From Fibrella rubiginis (GTDB lineage: Bacteria; Bacteroidota; Bacteroidia; Cytophagales; Spirosomataceae): 64,000 nt of DNA. Location: positions 806,001-870,000 of the forward strand of contig NZ_JAFMYV010000001.1 of NCBI RefSeq assembly GCF_017353185.1, in the 5' to 3' direction. Below, one piece after another: positions 42,852 to 52,148 of this stretch. The notes beneath the pieces were generated by a model. It ran no database searches. It saw only the letters and a list, made by a program, of their open reading frames with translations, and was not told the DNA's origin. Made by a program: the position numbers and the translations under genes. Position 1 is the stretch's first letter, and every line of letters begins with the position of its first letter.

Positions 42852-44009
42852 TTAGCCAACCACTTCGTCATAAATTGTTAATAATTGCTTTGCCGTGTTT
42901 TGCCACGAAAACAGCGCGGCCCGCGCCAGTCCGCGCTGGCGAAGGTCATGGCAAAGTGCTGCGTCAGTAAGCAGCCGGTTCAACTGTTGAGCCATGTCGT
43001 CGGGCGAGGCGGGGTTGGCCAGCAGGGCGGCCTCACCAGCCACTTCGGGCATGGCCGAGGTGCTGGCCGTGAGTACCGGCGTGCCGCAGGCCATGGCCTC
43101 CAGAATGGGTAAGCCGAAGCTTTCACGCAATGATGGGCACAAAAATACGCCCGCCAGATTGTACACTACTGGCAGCACGGTGTTGGGGATGTAGCCGCAC
43201 AAAATGATGTCTTCGGTCAGGATTTGCCCGTCAATCTGCGCCAGCACGTCCTGCACATAGGCTGATGTCACGTTAGCAATTACCACTGGCAGAGTCAACT
43301 GCCTGCGCTGCTTCATCAACAACAAAGCCCGCAACACATTCGGTACGTTTTTCTTGGGGTCGGGGTTGCCCAGGAAAAAGATAAACTGCTCTGGCAGTGC
43401 ATACTGCGCACGAACACGGGTCAATATTTCTGGGTCTGTAATAACCCGAAACTGACGGCTAACAGCATTGTGCACGGTGGTTACCCGTGCCGGGTCGACG
43501 CCCAGGTGATCAATGATGCGCTGCCGCTCGTAGTGCGATACGGTCAGGATCCGGGCGCTGGTTTTCACCACGCGGGGTACGTTCCACCGGCGGTATACAT
43601 TGCCGAACCGTTGGTACCAGGTGCCCCCAACAACGGCTTTTTCCAGGAAAATGATGTCATGCAATGTGAGCACCACTGGTACCGAACTTCGCAGCGGGGC
43701 CGTGTTGGCCGTGCAGTGCAGCACGTCGAGCCGTTGGCCGGGGAGCGCGTTGGGTAAAGCCATCTGCTCCCAGACCGGATACGGCCCCGTTAGCTCCACT
43801 ACAGATACGTTGGGCGATGCAGGCAGTTCATTTGGGCTCGATTTTGACGTATTCTGAACCGCAGTGGCTGTTTTCGGCGCTGGCTTCGTAAAGACAACCA
43901 ATTCATGCTCAGCGTGTTCGGCCAGCGCGTGGAGGGTTTCGAGGGCCACAATGTCCATGCCGTGCTTATGGGAGCGGAGCAGCCGCTGAGCTTCAAAACC
44001 AATGCGCAT
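42852..44009 (-). CDS. Family 4 glycosyltransferase
   Basis: The protein is 385 aa. It starts MRIGFEAQRLLRSHKHGMD, typical of the mannosyl/rhamnosyltransferase branch of GT4. The donor-binding C-terminal half has FIFFLGNPDPKKNVPNVLRA, DIILCGYIPNTVLPVVYNLA and the E-x7-E element CPSLRESFGLPILEAMACGT. It transfers a sugar from a nucleotide donor in the cytoplasm. It lies 13 bp after the phosphopantetheinyl transferase on the same strand and abuts the next gene with no gap. Confidence 0.92.
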   Translation of the reverse strand: MRIGFEAQRLLRSHKHGMDIVALETLHALAEHAEHELVVFTKPAPKTATAVQNTSKSSPNELPASPNVSVVELTGPYPVWEQMALPNALPGQRLDVLHCTANTAPLRSSVPVVLTLHDIIFLEKAVVGGTWYQRFGNVYRRWNVPRVVKTSARILTVSHYERQRIIDHLGVDPARVTTVHNAVSRQFRVITDPEILTRVRAQYALPEQFIFFLGNPDPKKNVPNVLRALLLMKQRRQLTLPVVIANVTSAYVQDVLAQIDGQILTEDIILCGYIPNTVLPVVYNLAGVFLCPSLRESFGLPILEAMACGTPVLTASTSAMPEVAGEAALLANPASPDDMAQQLNRLLTDAALCHDLRQRGLARAALFSWQNTAKQLLTIYDEVVG

Positions 44010-44022
44010 AAGGGCGGTGGGG

Positions 44023-44769
44023 TCAAACAGTATAGCAAGTTACGGGCGAATGAGTGGTAGACAACGCTCCGGCCCAGGCTACGGCCGCTGGATGTTGGTT
44101 ATCAACCCAAAAATTCGCTATGGTAAACAGACCAGCACCCCCAATTTTGTCGTCGGCCACGATATGCGTGCCGGCCAGGACGGGCACGTGGGGAAGGTGT
44201 TCGCTGAGGCCCAGGCCCGTGGCTTTCACGAGCGCCTCCTTTCGGGTCCAGAGATCATAAAAGGCATGCTGGGAATTAACTTGTTGGGCCGTATAATCTT
44301 GTTCTATATTGCTTAGCACGCTATTTGTTAATGAATAATAGTCGAAGCCTGACTGGATTTCTTCTACGTCGATGCCTACCGCCTGTTTGGCTAATGCCAG
44401 AAGTACCCAGGCGCCGGCATGAGCCAGGTTTACCTGCCAGCCTGCGCTGTTTACCCATTCGGGCTTGCCGCGTGGGCCTACCAGAAGTTCTATCTGTTCA
44501 GGTGATTGACCAGAAAAATGCGCTGTAACTTGCCGCAGTAAACTGCGACCCAGTACAAACCGCTGTCGGTCGATAGATTGGTGAAATCGGCTGGCCCGCT
44601 GCCACTCAGCCGTGGTAAGCAGGTGTAGTGGTGTGGAAGTGGCCATTGGGCTGTTTACGGCGCACCGGAACACCAAAACGCTGGTATCAGGCGCATTGTC
44701 GCGGGCGTTGGCTGACCAGGGTAACCAGGAAACGAGGGGTAATGTCAGGCAGGAAACGGTGGCCATCAA
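44023..44769 (-). CDS. Sfp-type 4'-phosphopantetheinyl transferase
   Basis: The protein is 248 aa. The family motifs are complete: VGPRGKPEWVNSAGWQVNLA (substrate loop and start of the core), KQAVGIDVEEI (Asp and Glu magnesium ligands) and YDLWTRKEALVKATGLGL (the third Glu and Lys). It moves the phosphopantetheine arm from coenzyme A to carrier proteins. The three carrier domains of the NRPS-PKS (Ser561, Ser1572) and NRPS (Ser1466) in this window are the obvious substrates. It heads an operon with glycosyltransferases rather than with either synthase. A short first part (about 40 residues) is poorly matched to the family and may mean a later start. Confidence 0.9.
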   Translation of the reverse strand: MMATVSCLTLPLVSWLPWSANARDNAPDTSVLVFRCAVNSPMATSTPLHLLTTAEWQRASRFHQSIDRQRFVLGRSLLRQVTAHFSGQSPEQIELLVGPRGKPEWVNSAGWQVNLAHAGAWVLLALAKQAVGIDVEEIQSGFDYYSLTNSVLSNIEQDYTAQQVNSQHAFYDLWTRKEALVKATGLGLSEHLPHVPVLAGTHIVADDKIGGAGLFTIANFWVDNQHPAAVAWAGALSTTHSPVTCYTV

Positions 44770-44819
44770 CGGGAATTGTAACGGGCCGCAATGGCCTATA
44801 AAAGGGGTGACGTTACTAG

Positions 44820-45842
44820 ATGTTTAGAGTCGAAAAACAAGTCATGGTCACCCTTTTGCCGGTTGGTCGCTACCCCGCCAAACGAAACCTATGCGCTCGT
44901 TTCGGCTTATTCTGGCCGACGCTGGGCCTGTGGCTGCTCGTGTGCACAGGGGCCTATGCTCAACCTTGCCCGGCCGCCACCGCCGAGGTATTAATCAACG
45001 AAACGTTTGGCACGGCCGGTCATGTCCCCTCGCTCAACGGGCGCACTGCCTACCAGATCGCTACAACTCCCTGCCCTGAAGCTGGACAATACATGCTTGT
45101 CAACAACCTACTTGGCCAGTGTTTTGGGGTGTGGCACCTATTACATGAAGATCATACGCCCAACGACGCAAACGGTACTATGTTGATTGTCAATAGTTCG
45201 AATCTGGCAGGCCCGTTCTATCAGCAATCTTTGGCCGGTTTGTGCAGCGGCACCACCTACGAGTTTTCGGTCTGGGGCATCAACCTAGTTAAGACGGGCA
45301 CCTGCACTAACCCCCTGGTGCCAAACCTGACCATTCGCATCGAAACCGAAACGGGGCAGGTGCTCAGCCGGGTCGATATTGGGTTGATGAGTGATACGAA
45401 TACACCCGTCTGGCGGCGCTTTTCGGCCACTTTCACCACCCCCAACGCCGACGAACCTGTGCTGGTGAAGCTGATTAACCAGCAGGGTAAAGAAGGCTGT
45501 GGCAATGACATGGCTATCGACGACATTCAGTTGCTGCGCTGTACGGTATGCCCTCCGGCGCCGGTGTTTGTGCCGGAAGCCTTCTCGCCCAACAACGACG
45601 CGGCCAATGATAAGCTGGCCATTTTTGTGCGTGGCGCCGTTACCCTGCGCACCCGCATTTATGACCGCTGGGGCACACTGGTTTTCAACGGCAACACCGC
45701 CGCCGAGCAGTGGGACGGCACCTACCAGGGTAAGCCCTGCGCAACGGGTTATTATGCCTGGGAGCTAGCCTATGAAGTGGCCAATTCGCCCCGGACAACG
45801 TCTACATATACCCGCACAGGGCGGGTGTTGCTGGTCAGATAA
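44820..45842 (+). CDS. Type IX secreted protein with gliding-motility C-terminal domain
   Basis: The protein is 340 aa. An N-terminal hydrophobic region (GLFWPTLGLWLLVCTGAYAQ) is a signal peptide after a fairly long basic start. The middle is a lectin- or CBM-like beta domain (SLAGLCSGTTYEFSVWGIN, then IRIETETGQVLSRVDIGLM). The last 85 residues are the CHU_C/type B sorting domain (EAFSPNNDAANDKLAIF, RIYDRWGTLVFNGN, ATGYYAWELAYE), which sends a protein through the type IX system. This alone places the organism in Bacteroidota. It may bind the polysaccharide made by the surrounding genes. The gene is divergent from the PPTase with only 50 bp between. Confidence 0.88.
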   Translation: MFRVEKQVMVTLLPVGRYPAKRNLCARFGLFWPTLGLWLLVCTGAYAQPCPAATAEVLINETFGTAGHVPSLNGRTAYQIATTPCPEAGQYMLVNNLLGQCFGVWHLLHEDHTPNDANGTMLIVNSSNLAGPFYQQSLAGLCSGTTYEFSVWGINLVKTGTCTNPLVPNLTIRIETETGQVLSRVDIGLMSDTNTPVWRRFSATFTTPNADEPVLVKLINQQGKEGCGNDMAIDDIQLLRCTVCPPAPVFVPEAFSPNNDAANDKLAIFVRGAVTLRTRIYDRWGTLVFNGNTAAEQWDGTYQGKPCATGYYAWELAYEVANSPRTTSTYTRTGRVLLVR

Positions 45843-45848
45843 CCCGCT

Positions 45849-47948
45849 ATGAAATATCTTCTGTGGCCGTTGGCCGCTATCGGCGTAACGCTGTTGGTGC
45901 TGAATGCTCCGTCCAAACCCCCGTCAACAGCTACGCAACAGCCTGTTGATCAGGCCAGAGCAGCCCGCCGGATTCCGATTGACCCCAGGCGATGGTATCA
46001 GGTCGTTAATGCCAGCACGGGGCTCGCGGGCCTGTTCGATGGGGTGTTGCAGGAAAACGTGAACACGGGCTGGAGCAAGCTGCTGCCCAATTATGACGCC
46101 TATTATCCGCTCCGCCCCGGCGAAACGATGCGTATCGACAGCATCCGTCTCTACGATTTCGCCGACCAGAACCTCGACAAGCCCATGACCCTTTCTGTCA
46201 TTACCGACACCTGGCAGCGGGTGCCGATTGCGCGGTTTGTGGGGGCCAGTTATAACGAATGGGTAGGCCCCGACCCGGCGCATCCGGCCGTTTTTGCGTT
46301 GAAGAACCCCGTTGCCAATGCTCGTTACCTGGTGATCAATACCTGGGGAGCGTACCCCGCCGAAATGGAACTGTACGGTGCCTACACCCCCGGCAAAGAC
46401 CCAATGACCACGCCCGTGCCGGTCCGGAAAACCCCGTTTGCGCAGGCTGTAGGCGTGAATATGTTTGAATGGAACCTGGAAGAAGCCGCCCGTTCGTGGG
46501 AGATTGACGAAAGCCGGGTACCCGCCGTGAAGGGGTTCGCTGCCGTGCGGCACTACATGGACTGGGACAAACTGGAAGGCGAACCAGGACAGTATACCTA
46601 CAACCTCACCCTGCACGGGGCCTGGAACTACGACGCGCTCTATACCCGCCTCAAAGCCGAACATGTTATGGTGCTGGCCTGCCTGAAAACGATTCCGAAA
46701 TGGATGGAAAACCTGTATCCGGCCGGTCAGCGCGACTACGGCAACAATCCCGTTCGCTACGGCAGCGATTTGACCAAGCCAGCCTCGTATGTGGAGCAGG
46801 CACGCGTGGCGTTTCAGTACATGGCCCGCTATGGGTTCAACAAAAAAATTGACCCCAGCCTGGTCAAAATCAGCACCGTAAAGACGTGGGCACCCATGAA
46901 CGAAAAGAAAATCGGACTGGGGCTGATCCGGTTTATTGAGTGTGAAAACGAGCGCGATAAAACCTGGAAAGGCCGCGACGGCTACCAGACCGCCCGTGAA
47001 TATGCCGCCAACCTATCGGCATTCTACGACGGACATAAAGGCGCGTTGGGGCTAAATGCGGGCGTAAAAACGGCTGACCCAGGGGTGACCGTTGTGATTG
47101 GGGGTCTCGCTGCCGCCACCACCGACTATGTCCGCGCCATGGTAGACTGGTGCCGTGAATTCCGTGGCTATCGACCCGACGGGCGCGTGGATCTGTGCTG
47201 GGACGTGATCAATCAGCACCTCTACGCCAACGATGCCCACAACTCACAGGGGATGGTGGTGGGCGACAAAAAAGCTACGCGTGGGGCCGCCCCGGAGGTA
47301 AGCGGCGTAGGTTTGCAGGCGCGCGAGTTTGTGAAGCTATCGCACGAGCTGGCTTATGATATGCCTGTCTGGATCACCGAAGCAGGCTATGATACCAACC
47401 CCGGTAGCCCGTTCCACGCTATAGCCATTGGCCCAAAATCGGTGCTCGACACGCAGGCCGACTGGACGTTACGCACGGCTTTGCTTTACCTCCGAATGGG
47501 TATTGACCGGGTGTTTTTTTATCAGCTCTACGACGAAAACCCTGCCGACGGCACCCAGTTCAGTTCAATGGGCCTCATCAACGGCAACAAAACCCGCAAG
47601 CCCGCCGCCGACTATCTGCATCAGGCCAGGCAACTCATTGGCTCGTACGCCTACCAGCAAACTATAGCCACCGACCCCCTCGTTGATCGCTACGAACAGG
47701 CTGGAAAACAGGCCTTTGTGCTCACCATCCCCGATGAACGTGGCCGTACGGCCACCTACCATCTGTCTATTCCCAAAGGTGATACTGTGCGGGTATGCGT
47801 ACCCAGGGCGGGTCGCGAAAGCATGCCGTGCAGCCTTCAGATAAGTCGGCTAGGTAGTATTCCGGTTTTTGTCTCAGAGACACCTACCTTCGTGTTGCAC
47901 AAGCCGCGTAACATTTTGCCGGTTTCACCGTCTAAAAAAAGTGAGTGA
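45849..47948 (+). CDS. Exported glycosidase-like protein (clan GH-A, GH39-like)
   Basis: The protein is 699 aa with an N-terminal membrane or signal segment (LLWPLAAIGVTLLVLNA). Residues about 45-175 look like a carbohydrate-binding beta domain. A long TIM-barrel part follows: VGVNMFEWNLEEAA, VMVLACLKTIPKWMEN, FIECENERDKTW (possible acid/base Glu), VDLCWDVINQHLYAND and VWITEAGYDTN (possible nucleophile Glu). The last 100 residues form a beta-sandwich. This resembles family 39 and related hydrolases, though the catalytic glutamates are assigned by pattern only. It lies 6 bp after the type IX secreted protein, so the two are one operon. It may trim or degrade the exopolysaccharide. Confidence 0.65.
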   Translation: MKYLLWPLAAIGVTLLVLNAPSKPPSTATQQPVDQARAARRIPIDPRRWYQVVNASTGLAGLFDGVLQENVNTGWSKLLPNYDAYYPLRPGETMRIDSIRLYDFADQNLDKPMTLSVITDTWQRVPIARFVGASYNEWVGPDPAHPAVFALKNPVANARYLVINTWGAYPAEMELYGAYTPGKDPMTTPVPVRKTPFAQAVGVNMFEWNLEEAARSWEIDESRVPAVKGFAAVRHYMDWDKLEGEPGQYTYNLTLHGAWNYDALYTRLKAEHVMVLACLKTIPKWMENLYPAGQRDYGNNPVRYGSDLTKPASYVEQARVAFQYMARYGFNKKIDPSLVKISTVKTWAPMNEKKIGLGLIRFIECENERDKTWKGRDGYQTAREYAANLSAFYDGHKGALGLNAGVKTADPGVTVVIGGLAAATTDYVRAMVDWCREFRGYRPDGRVDLCWDVINQHLYANDAHNSQGMVVGDKKATRGAAPEVSGVGLQAREFVKLSHELAYDMPVWITEAGYDTNPGSPFHAIAIGPKSVLDTQADWTLRTALLYLRMGIDRVFFYQLYDENPADGTQFSSMGLINGNKTRKPAADYLHQARQLIGSYAYQQTIATDPLVDRYEQAGKQAFVLTIPDERGRTATYHLSIPKGDTVRVCVPRAGRESMPCSLQISRLGSIPVFVSETPTFVLHKPRNILPVSPSKKSE

Positions 47949-48001
47949 GGCAGGGCATGCATACCTGTACCATATCCAACAATAGCGTAACAGCGTAACA
48001 C

Positions 48002-49438
48002 ATGAGTACAACCAATGCGGCCATGAACGGGGGCAAGTGGATCACCATCGCCACGGTGGTGTCTACAGTACTTCAGTTTGCACAGGTAGCCGTTTTGGCC
48101 CGTTTACTCGCCCCCGACGACTTCGGTCTGGTGAGCGTAAGTAGTCTGATAATCACGTTCTTTCAGCTGTTTACGAACCTGGGTTTTTCCAATTCTATCA
48201 TCTACAAGCAGGAGAGCGACCGCACCGTTTTGTCTACGCTCTACCTGCTGAACCTGCTGGTTGGCCTGTTCATTTTTGCGGCGGTGCAGGTTTCCACGCC
48301 AGCCATTGCGGCTTTCTACAACCAACCCAAGCTAGACAGGGTATTACACCTGTCGTCGATCTATTTTCTGATTGTTTATTTTGGGCAGATATACCTGTTT
48401 TTGATGGAGAAGGAACTGCGGTTCCGCTCCATTGCCAGCATCGAAATTATTGGGGCTGTAGTGGGAACAATCACCACCGTATCACTCGCCTACAGTGGCT
48501 ACCACGAACTGTCGCTCATAATTGGGCAATTGGTAATGCAGGCCGTGAAAACCAGCCTACAGATCATGGTGGGGCGGGGGTTATTCAAACCGCTGCTTAA
48601 GTTTTCACTCACCGAAGCCAAAGATCACCTGCGTTTTGGCCTATATAATTTAGGCGACGGACTGCTTGGCTTTGTGCAGTCTAATTCTGATAATATATTG
48701 ATTGGCAAGATGTTAGGCGTGGAGATGCTGGGTTATTATACTATTGCCTACCAGTTAGCCATTTTCCCAATCACCAAGCTGAACCCCATTATTTTGCAGG
48801 TGGCCTATCCCATTCTGGCCAAAATGCAGGGTAACAACGCCGAACTGAAACGGGCATACCTGAAAATCCTCGACATACTCAGTTACTGCAACATGCCCCT
48901 GCTGGCAGGCCTGTTCGTGACCGCCGAAAGTGTGGTGCCGCTGGTGTATGGCCCCGGTTGGGAAAAAACGATTGAGCTTATCCGCATTTTCGTGTTTGTG
49001 GGCTTGTTTATGTGTCTCAGCCACCCGCTCTTCACGCTGGCATTTACCAAGGGTAAACCCAACCTGCTGTTCTACCTGAACCTGGTAACACTGGTGGTGA
49101 AAATCCCACTGGTTTATTTCCTGGGGCAGTATTATGGAGTTATCGGCATTGCCACGGCTTTCCTGCTGGCTACCTTATTCAACCTGTTGGCCAACTTCGC
49201 CATTGTACATTTCCTCATTGGCGACTTCATGGGCATTTTCCTGAAAAATATTGTTCGGCCCACCATTTTCTGCCTGCTTATGGTGGGTGCTGTTACGGCC
49301 TACAAAGCCCTGCTTGGGCACGATGGCCCCATCAACACCATCGCTGAAATCGCCCTTGGCGGGGCAATCTATGCCGGCCTCACGCTGACCTTCAAACTCT
49401 CTATCGAAGAGTTGAAAACCTACCGGGAAGCACTCTGA
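48002..49438 (+). CDS. Wzx-type polysaccharide flippase (MOP/PST family)
   Basis: The protein is 478 aa with about 12-14 transmembrane helices. Signatures of the polysaccharide transport branch are in GGKWITIATVVSTVLQFAQV, VAVLARLLAPDDFGLVSV and VGAVTAYKALLGHDG. It flips undecaprenyl-linked repeat units across the inner membrane. It pairs with the O-antigen ligase-like polymerase at 37924 and the chain-length protein at 60433 to make a Wzx/Wzy/Wzz set scattered over 25 kb. It follows the glycosidase gene by 53 bp on the same strand. Confidence 0.92.
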   Translation: MSTTNAAMNGGKWITIATVVSTVLQFAQVAVLARLLAPDDFGLVSVSSLIITFFQLFTNLGFSNSIIYKQESDRTVLSTLYLLNLLVGLFIFAAVQVSTPAIAAFYNQPKLDRVLHLSSIYFLIVYFGQIYLFLMEKELRFRSIASIEIIGAVVGTITTVSLAYSGYHELSLIIGQLVMQAVKTSLQIMVGRGLFKPLLKFSLTEAKDHLRFGLYNLGDGLLGFVQSNSDNILIGKMLGVEMLGYYTIAYQLAIFPITKLNPIILQVAYPILAKMQGNNAELKRAYLKILDILSYCNMPLLAGLFVTAESVVPLVYGPGWEKTIELIRIFVFVGLFMCLSHPLFTLAFTKGKPNLLFYLNLVTLVVKIPLVYFLGQYYGVIGIATAFLLATLFNLLANFAIVHFLIGDFMGIFLKNIVRPTIFCLLMVGAVTAYKALLGHDGPINTIAEIALGGAIYAGLTLTFKLSIEELKTYREAL

Positions 49439-49530
49439 TTGGCTGTAGCAGCCTGCTAGTCAATACCACTGCCCTCTCCTTCTAACATTTCGTTACCTGT
49501 GCCGGTTTGGTATCTATCTTAAAGTCAGGT

Positions 49531-50922
49531 ATGAATCAGGAGGAACGGTACGATGCTGTCATTATAGGGGCGGGGCAAGGCGGAAAGCCACTAGCCACGG
49601 CATTGGCTAAAAAAGGGTGGAAAACGGCTATCATCGAACGGAAATACGTTGGCGGTACCTGTATCAACTACGGTTGTACACCCACTAAAGCCCTGATTGC
49701 ATCCGCGCAGATGGCGTTCGAAGCCCGTCGGGCCGCAACGTATGGCGTAGACACGGGCCCCGTTCGGGTTGATTTCAAGGCAGTTAAGGCGCGCAAAAAT
49801 CGTATTGTCGACAACTTCCGACACAGTATTGAAACTGCTTTCGAGAAAACCGAAAACCTCACGTTGATTTACGGTGAAGCTCGTTTCATCGGCCACAAAA
49901 TGATTGAGGTTGTTCTCAATGACGGTGATAAGCAGACAGTTACGTCTGAAACGATTGTGATCGACTGTGGCACAAGCGCGAAAACACCACAGCTGCCGGG
50001 TCTGGACTCAGTGCCGTACCTGACATCGAAAACACTGCTTGAACTCGACGAACTACCCGCGCATCTGGTGGTTGTGGGTGGCGGCTATATCAGCGTTGAG
50101 TTCAGTCAGATGTACCGCCGTTTTGGGTCTGAGGTTACGCTTGTGGTGCGGGGCAAACAACTGCTGGACCGCGAGGACGAAGACATCGCCACTGAACTGA
50201 CCAGCATTCTGGAAGCTGAGGGCATTCATATTCACCTGAACAGCGAGGTGCAGGCCGTTCGTCAGGCGGGTGCCTACGCGCTGGAATTGACCGTGAAAAC
50301 AGGCGACAGCACCCAACTGCTAACCGGTTCGCACCTGTTGCTGGCTATTGGTATTACGCCAAATACCGCGGCGCTCAATCTTGAGGCAGCAGGGATAGTC
50401 GTTGATGAGCAAGGCTTTATATCGGTCAATGATAAGCTTGAGACGAGCCAGCCTGGCATCTACGCCCTCGGCGACATCAAAGGTGGTCCGGCGTTCACCC
50501 ATATAGCGTACGACGATTTTCGGATCCTTGAACAAAACCTGCTCAAAGGTGAATCGGCCACCATCACGGGGCGGCAGGTGCCCTATACCGTTTTCACCGA
50601 CCCGCAACTGGGCCGGATTGGCCTGTCGGAAGCAGATGCCAGAAAGCAGGGCCGGGCCGTGAAAGTAGGGCGGATGCCGATGACCTCCGTAGCCCGCGCT
50701 ATTGAAACCGACCACACGCTGGGGCTCATGAAGGTACTTGTTGATCCCGAAACGGACCTGATTGTGGGGGCGGCCATACTGGGTATGGAAGGCGGCGAGC
50801 TCATGTCGATGCTGCAGATTGCCATGCTGGGAGATCTGCCTTACCCGCGCCTTCGCGATGCAATTTTTGCCCATCCCACCCTGGCCGAATCGCTCAATAA
50901 TTTGTTTAGTAAGCTGGAGTAA
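49531..50922 (+). CDS. Class I FAD-dependent disulfide oxidoreductase
   Basis: The protein is 463 aa from the ATG at 49531 (a TTG at 49507 is less likely). FAD-binding DAVIIGAGQGGKPLATALA is followed by the redox disulfide VGGTCINYGCTPTK, an NAD(P)-binding LVVVGGGYISVEFSQMYRRF, IYALGDIKGGP, and a dimer domain. It looks like mercuric reductase or dihydrolipoamide dehydrogenase relatives, with the two Cys five residues apart; the C-terminal His-Glu pair of lipoamide dehydrogenase is not obvious. It lies 53 bp upstream of egtB, and the three genes may form one operon. It could recycle a low-molecular-weight thiol, but this is a guess from position only. Confidence 0.85.
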   Translation: MNQEERYDAVIIGAGQGGKPLATALAKKGWKTAIIERKYVGGTCINYGCTPTKALIASAQMAFEARRAATYGVDTGPVRVDFKAVKARKNRIVDNFRHSIETAFEKTENLTLIYGEARFIGHKMIEVVLNDGDKQTVTSETIVIDCGTSAKTPQLPGLDSVPYLTSKTLLELDELPAHLVVVGGGYISVEFSQMYRRFGSEVTLVVRGKQLLDREDEDIATELTSILEAEGIHIHLNSEVQAVRQAGAYALELTVKTGDSTQLLTGSHLLLAIGITPNTAALNLEAAGIVVDEQGFISVNDKLETSQPGIYALGDIKGGPAFTHIAYDDFRILEQNLLKGESATITGRQVPYTVFTDPQLGRIGLSEADARKQGRAVKVGRMPMTSVARAIETDHTLGLMKVLVDPETDLIVGAAILGMEGGELMSMLQIAMLGDLPYPRLRDAIFAHPTLAESLNNLFSKLE

Positions 50923-50975
50923 GCGCACCCGGCAGCCATGCTTCGCGTTATCCAACACAACCTCACCCGTATTCA

Positions 50976-52148
50976 ATGCTGCTAACTGCTTTTCAGTCGG
51001 TACGAAATCATTCTGTTGCCCTCTGTGCGGCCCTTGAGCCCGAAGATTACGTCGTGCAGCCCACCGCCGATGTCAGTCCCCCGAAATGGCACCTGGCCCA
51101 TATCACCTGGTTTTGGGAGACGTTCGTGTTGGTGCCCCATATGCCCGGCTATCGCGTTTTTCACGACGATTTCAGTTACGTATTCAACAGTTATTACGAA
51201 ACCGTAGGCAAGCGGGTGCTGCGCACTCAACGGGGTAACCTCAGCCGACCTACCGTGGCCGACGTCTACCATTACCGCCGCTATGTAGATGAGCACATGA
51301 CCCGTTTTCTGGTCAATGACCCTACCGACAGCGACCTGCGCAACCTGATTGTGCTGGGCCTGAACCACGAGCAGCAACACCAGGAACTGCTGGTGACCGA
51401 TATCAAGTACATCCTGGGCCACAACCCGCTTCTGCCTGCGCTCGCGATGCCGGTTACGGAATACGTACCCAACCCCGTTTCGGCACCTATCACCGTACCT
51501 GAAGGTGTCTACGAAATTGGGTATCAGGGCGGCATGCCGGGCGAACCAAACCCGTTTTATTTCGACAATGAACTAGGCGTTCACAAGGTTTATCTGGCCA
51601 AAACTACCCTGGCAGGGCAGTTGGTAACCAATGCCGAATACCTCGAATTCATGGCGGCGGGTGGCTACCAGCACTTCGGCTACTGGCTGGCCGACGGCTG
51701 GGCGTGGGTGAATGCCAACGCCGTGCAGGCCCCGCTCTACTGGCATGACATCGATGGGCAATGGCACTACTATACCTTCGGCGGGCTGGTACCGATTGAC
51801 CCCGCCGCGCCCGTCTGCCACGTATCGCAGTACGAAGCCGACGCCTTTGCCCGCTGGCGGGGCACACGGCTACCGACCGAGTTTGAGTGGGAGGTAGCTG
51901 CCGGTTTAGCGCCCCTCAACTGGGGGCAGCGGTGGGAGTGGACCAACTCGGCCTACTTGCCTTATCCTGGTTTCGTGACGGCGGGTGGGGCAGTAGGCGA
52001 GTACAACGGTAAGTTTATGAGTAACCAATTGGTGTTACGGGGTGGTTCTGTGGCCACACCCGCCGGGCATAGCCGCCCCACGTATCGCAACTTTTTTCAA
52101 CCCGACAAACAATGGCAGTACACGGGAATCAGGCTCATTCAGGCCTAA
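50976..52148 (+). CDS. egtB: Ergothioneine biosynthesis protein EgtB (sulfoxide synthase)
   Basis: The protein is 390 aa. The N-terminal DinB-like half has the iron ligands in PKWHLAHITWFWE and LGLNHEQQHQELLVTD. The C-terminal half is the formylglycine-enzyme-like domain (LPTEFEWEVAAGL, LVLRGGSVATPAGHSRPTYR), ending in WQYTGIRLI. The enzyme joins an oxygen-activated thiol (gamma-glutamylcysteine or cysteine) to hercynine, forming the C-S bond of ergothioneine. The start ATG follows the oxidoreductase gene by 53 bp. It overlaps the start of egtD by 37 bp. The lyase (EgtE) and glutamyl enzymes (EgtA, EgtC) are not in the window, as in many lineages that use cysteine directly. Confidence 0.92.
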   Translation: MLLTAFQSVRNHSVALCAALEPEDYVVQPTADVSPPKWHLAHITWFWETFVLVPHMPGYRVFHDDFSYVFNSYYETVGKRVLRTQRGNLSRPTVADVYHYRRYVDEHMTRFLVNDPTDSDLRNLIVLGLNHEQQHQELLVTDIKYILGHNPLLPALAMPVTEYVPNPVSAPITVPEGVYEIGYQGGMPGEPNPFYFDNELGVHKVYLAKTTLAGQLVTNAEYLEFMAAGGYQHFGYWLADGWAWVNANAVQAPLYWHDIDGQWHYYTFGGLVPIDPAAPVCHVSQYEADAFARWRGTRLPTEFEWEVAAGLAPLNWGQRWEWTNSAYLPYPGFVTAGGAVGEYNGKFMSNQLVLRGGSVATPAGHSRPTYRNFFQPDKQWQYTGIRLIQA

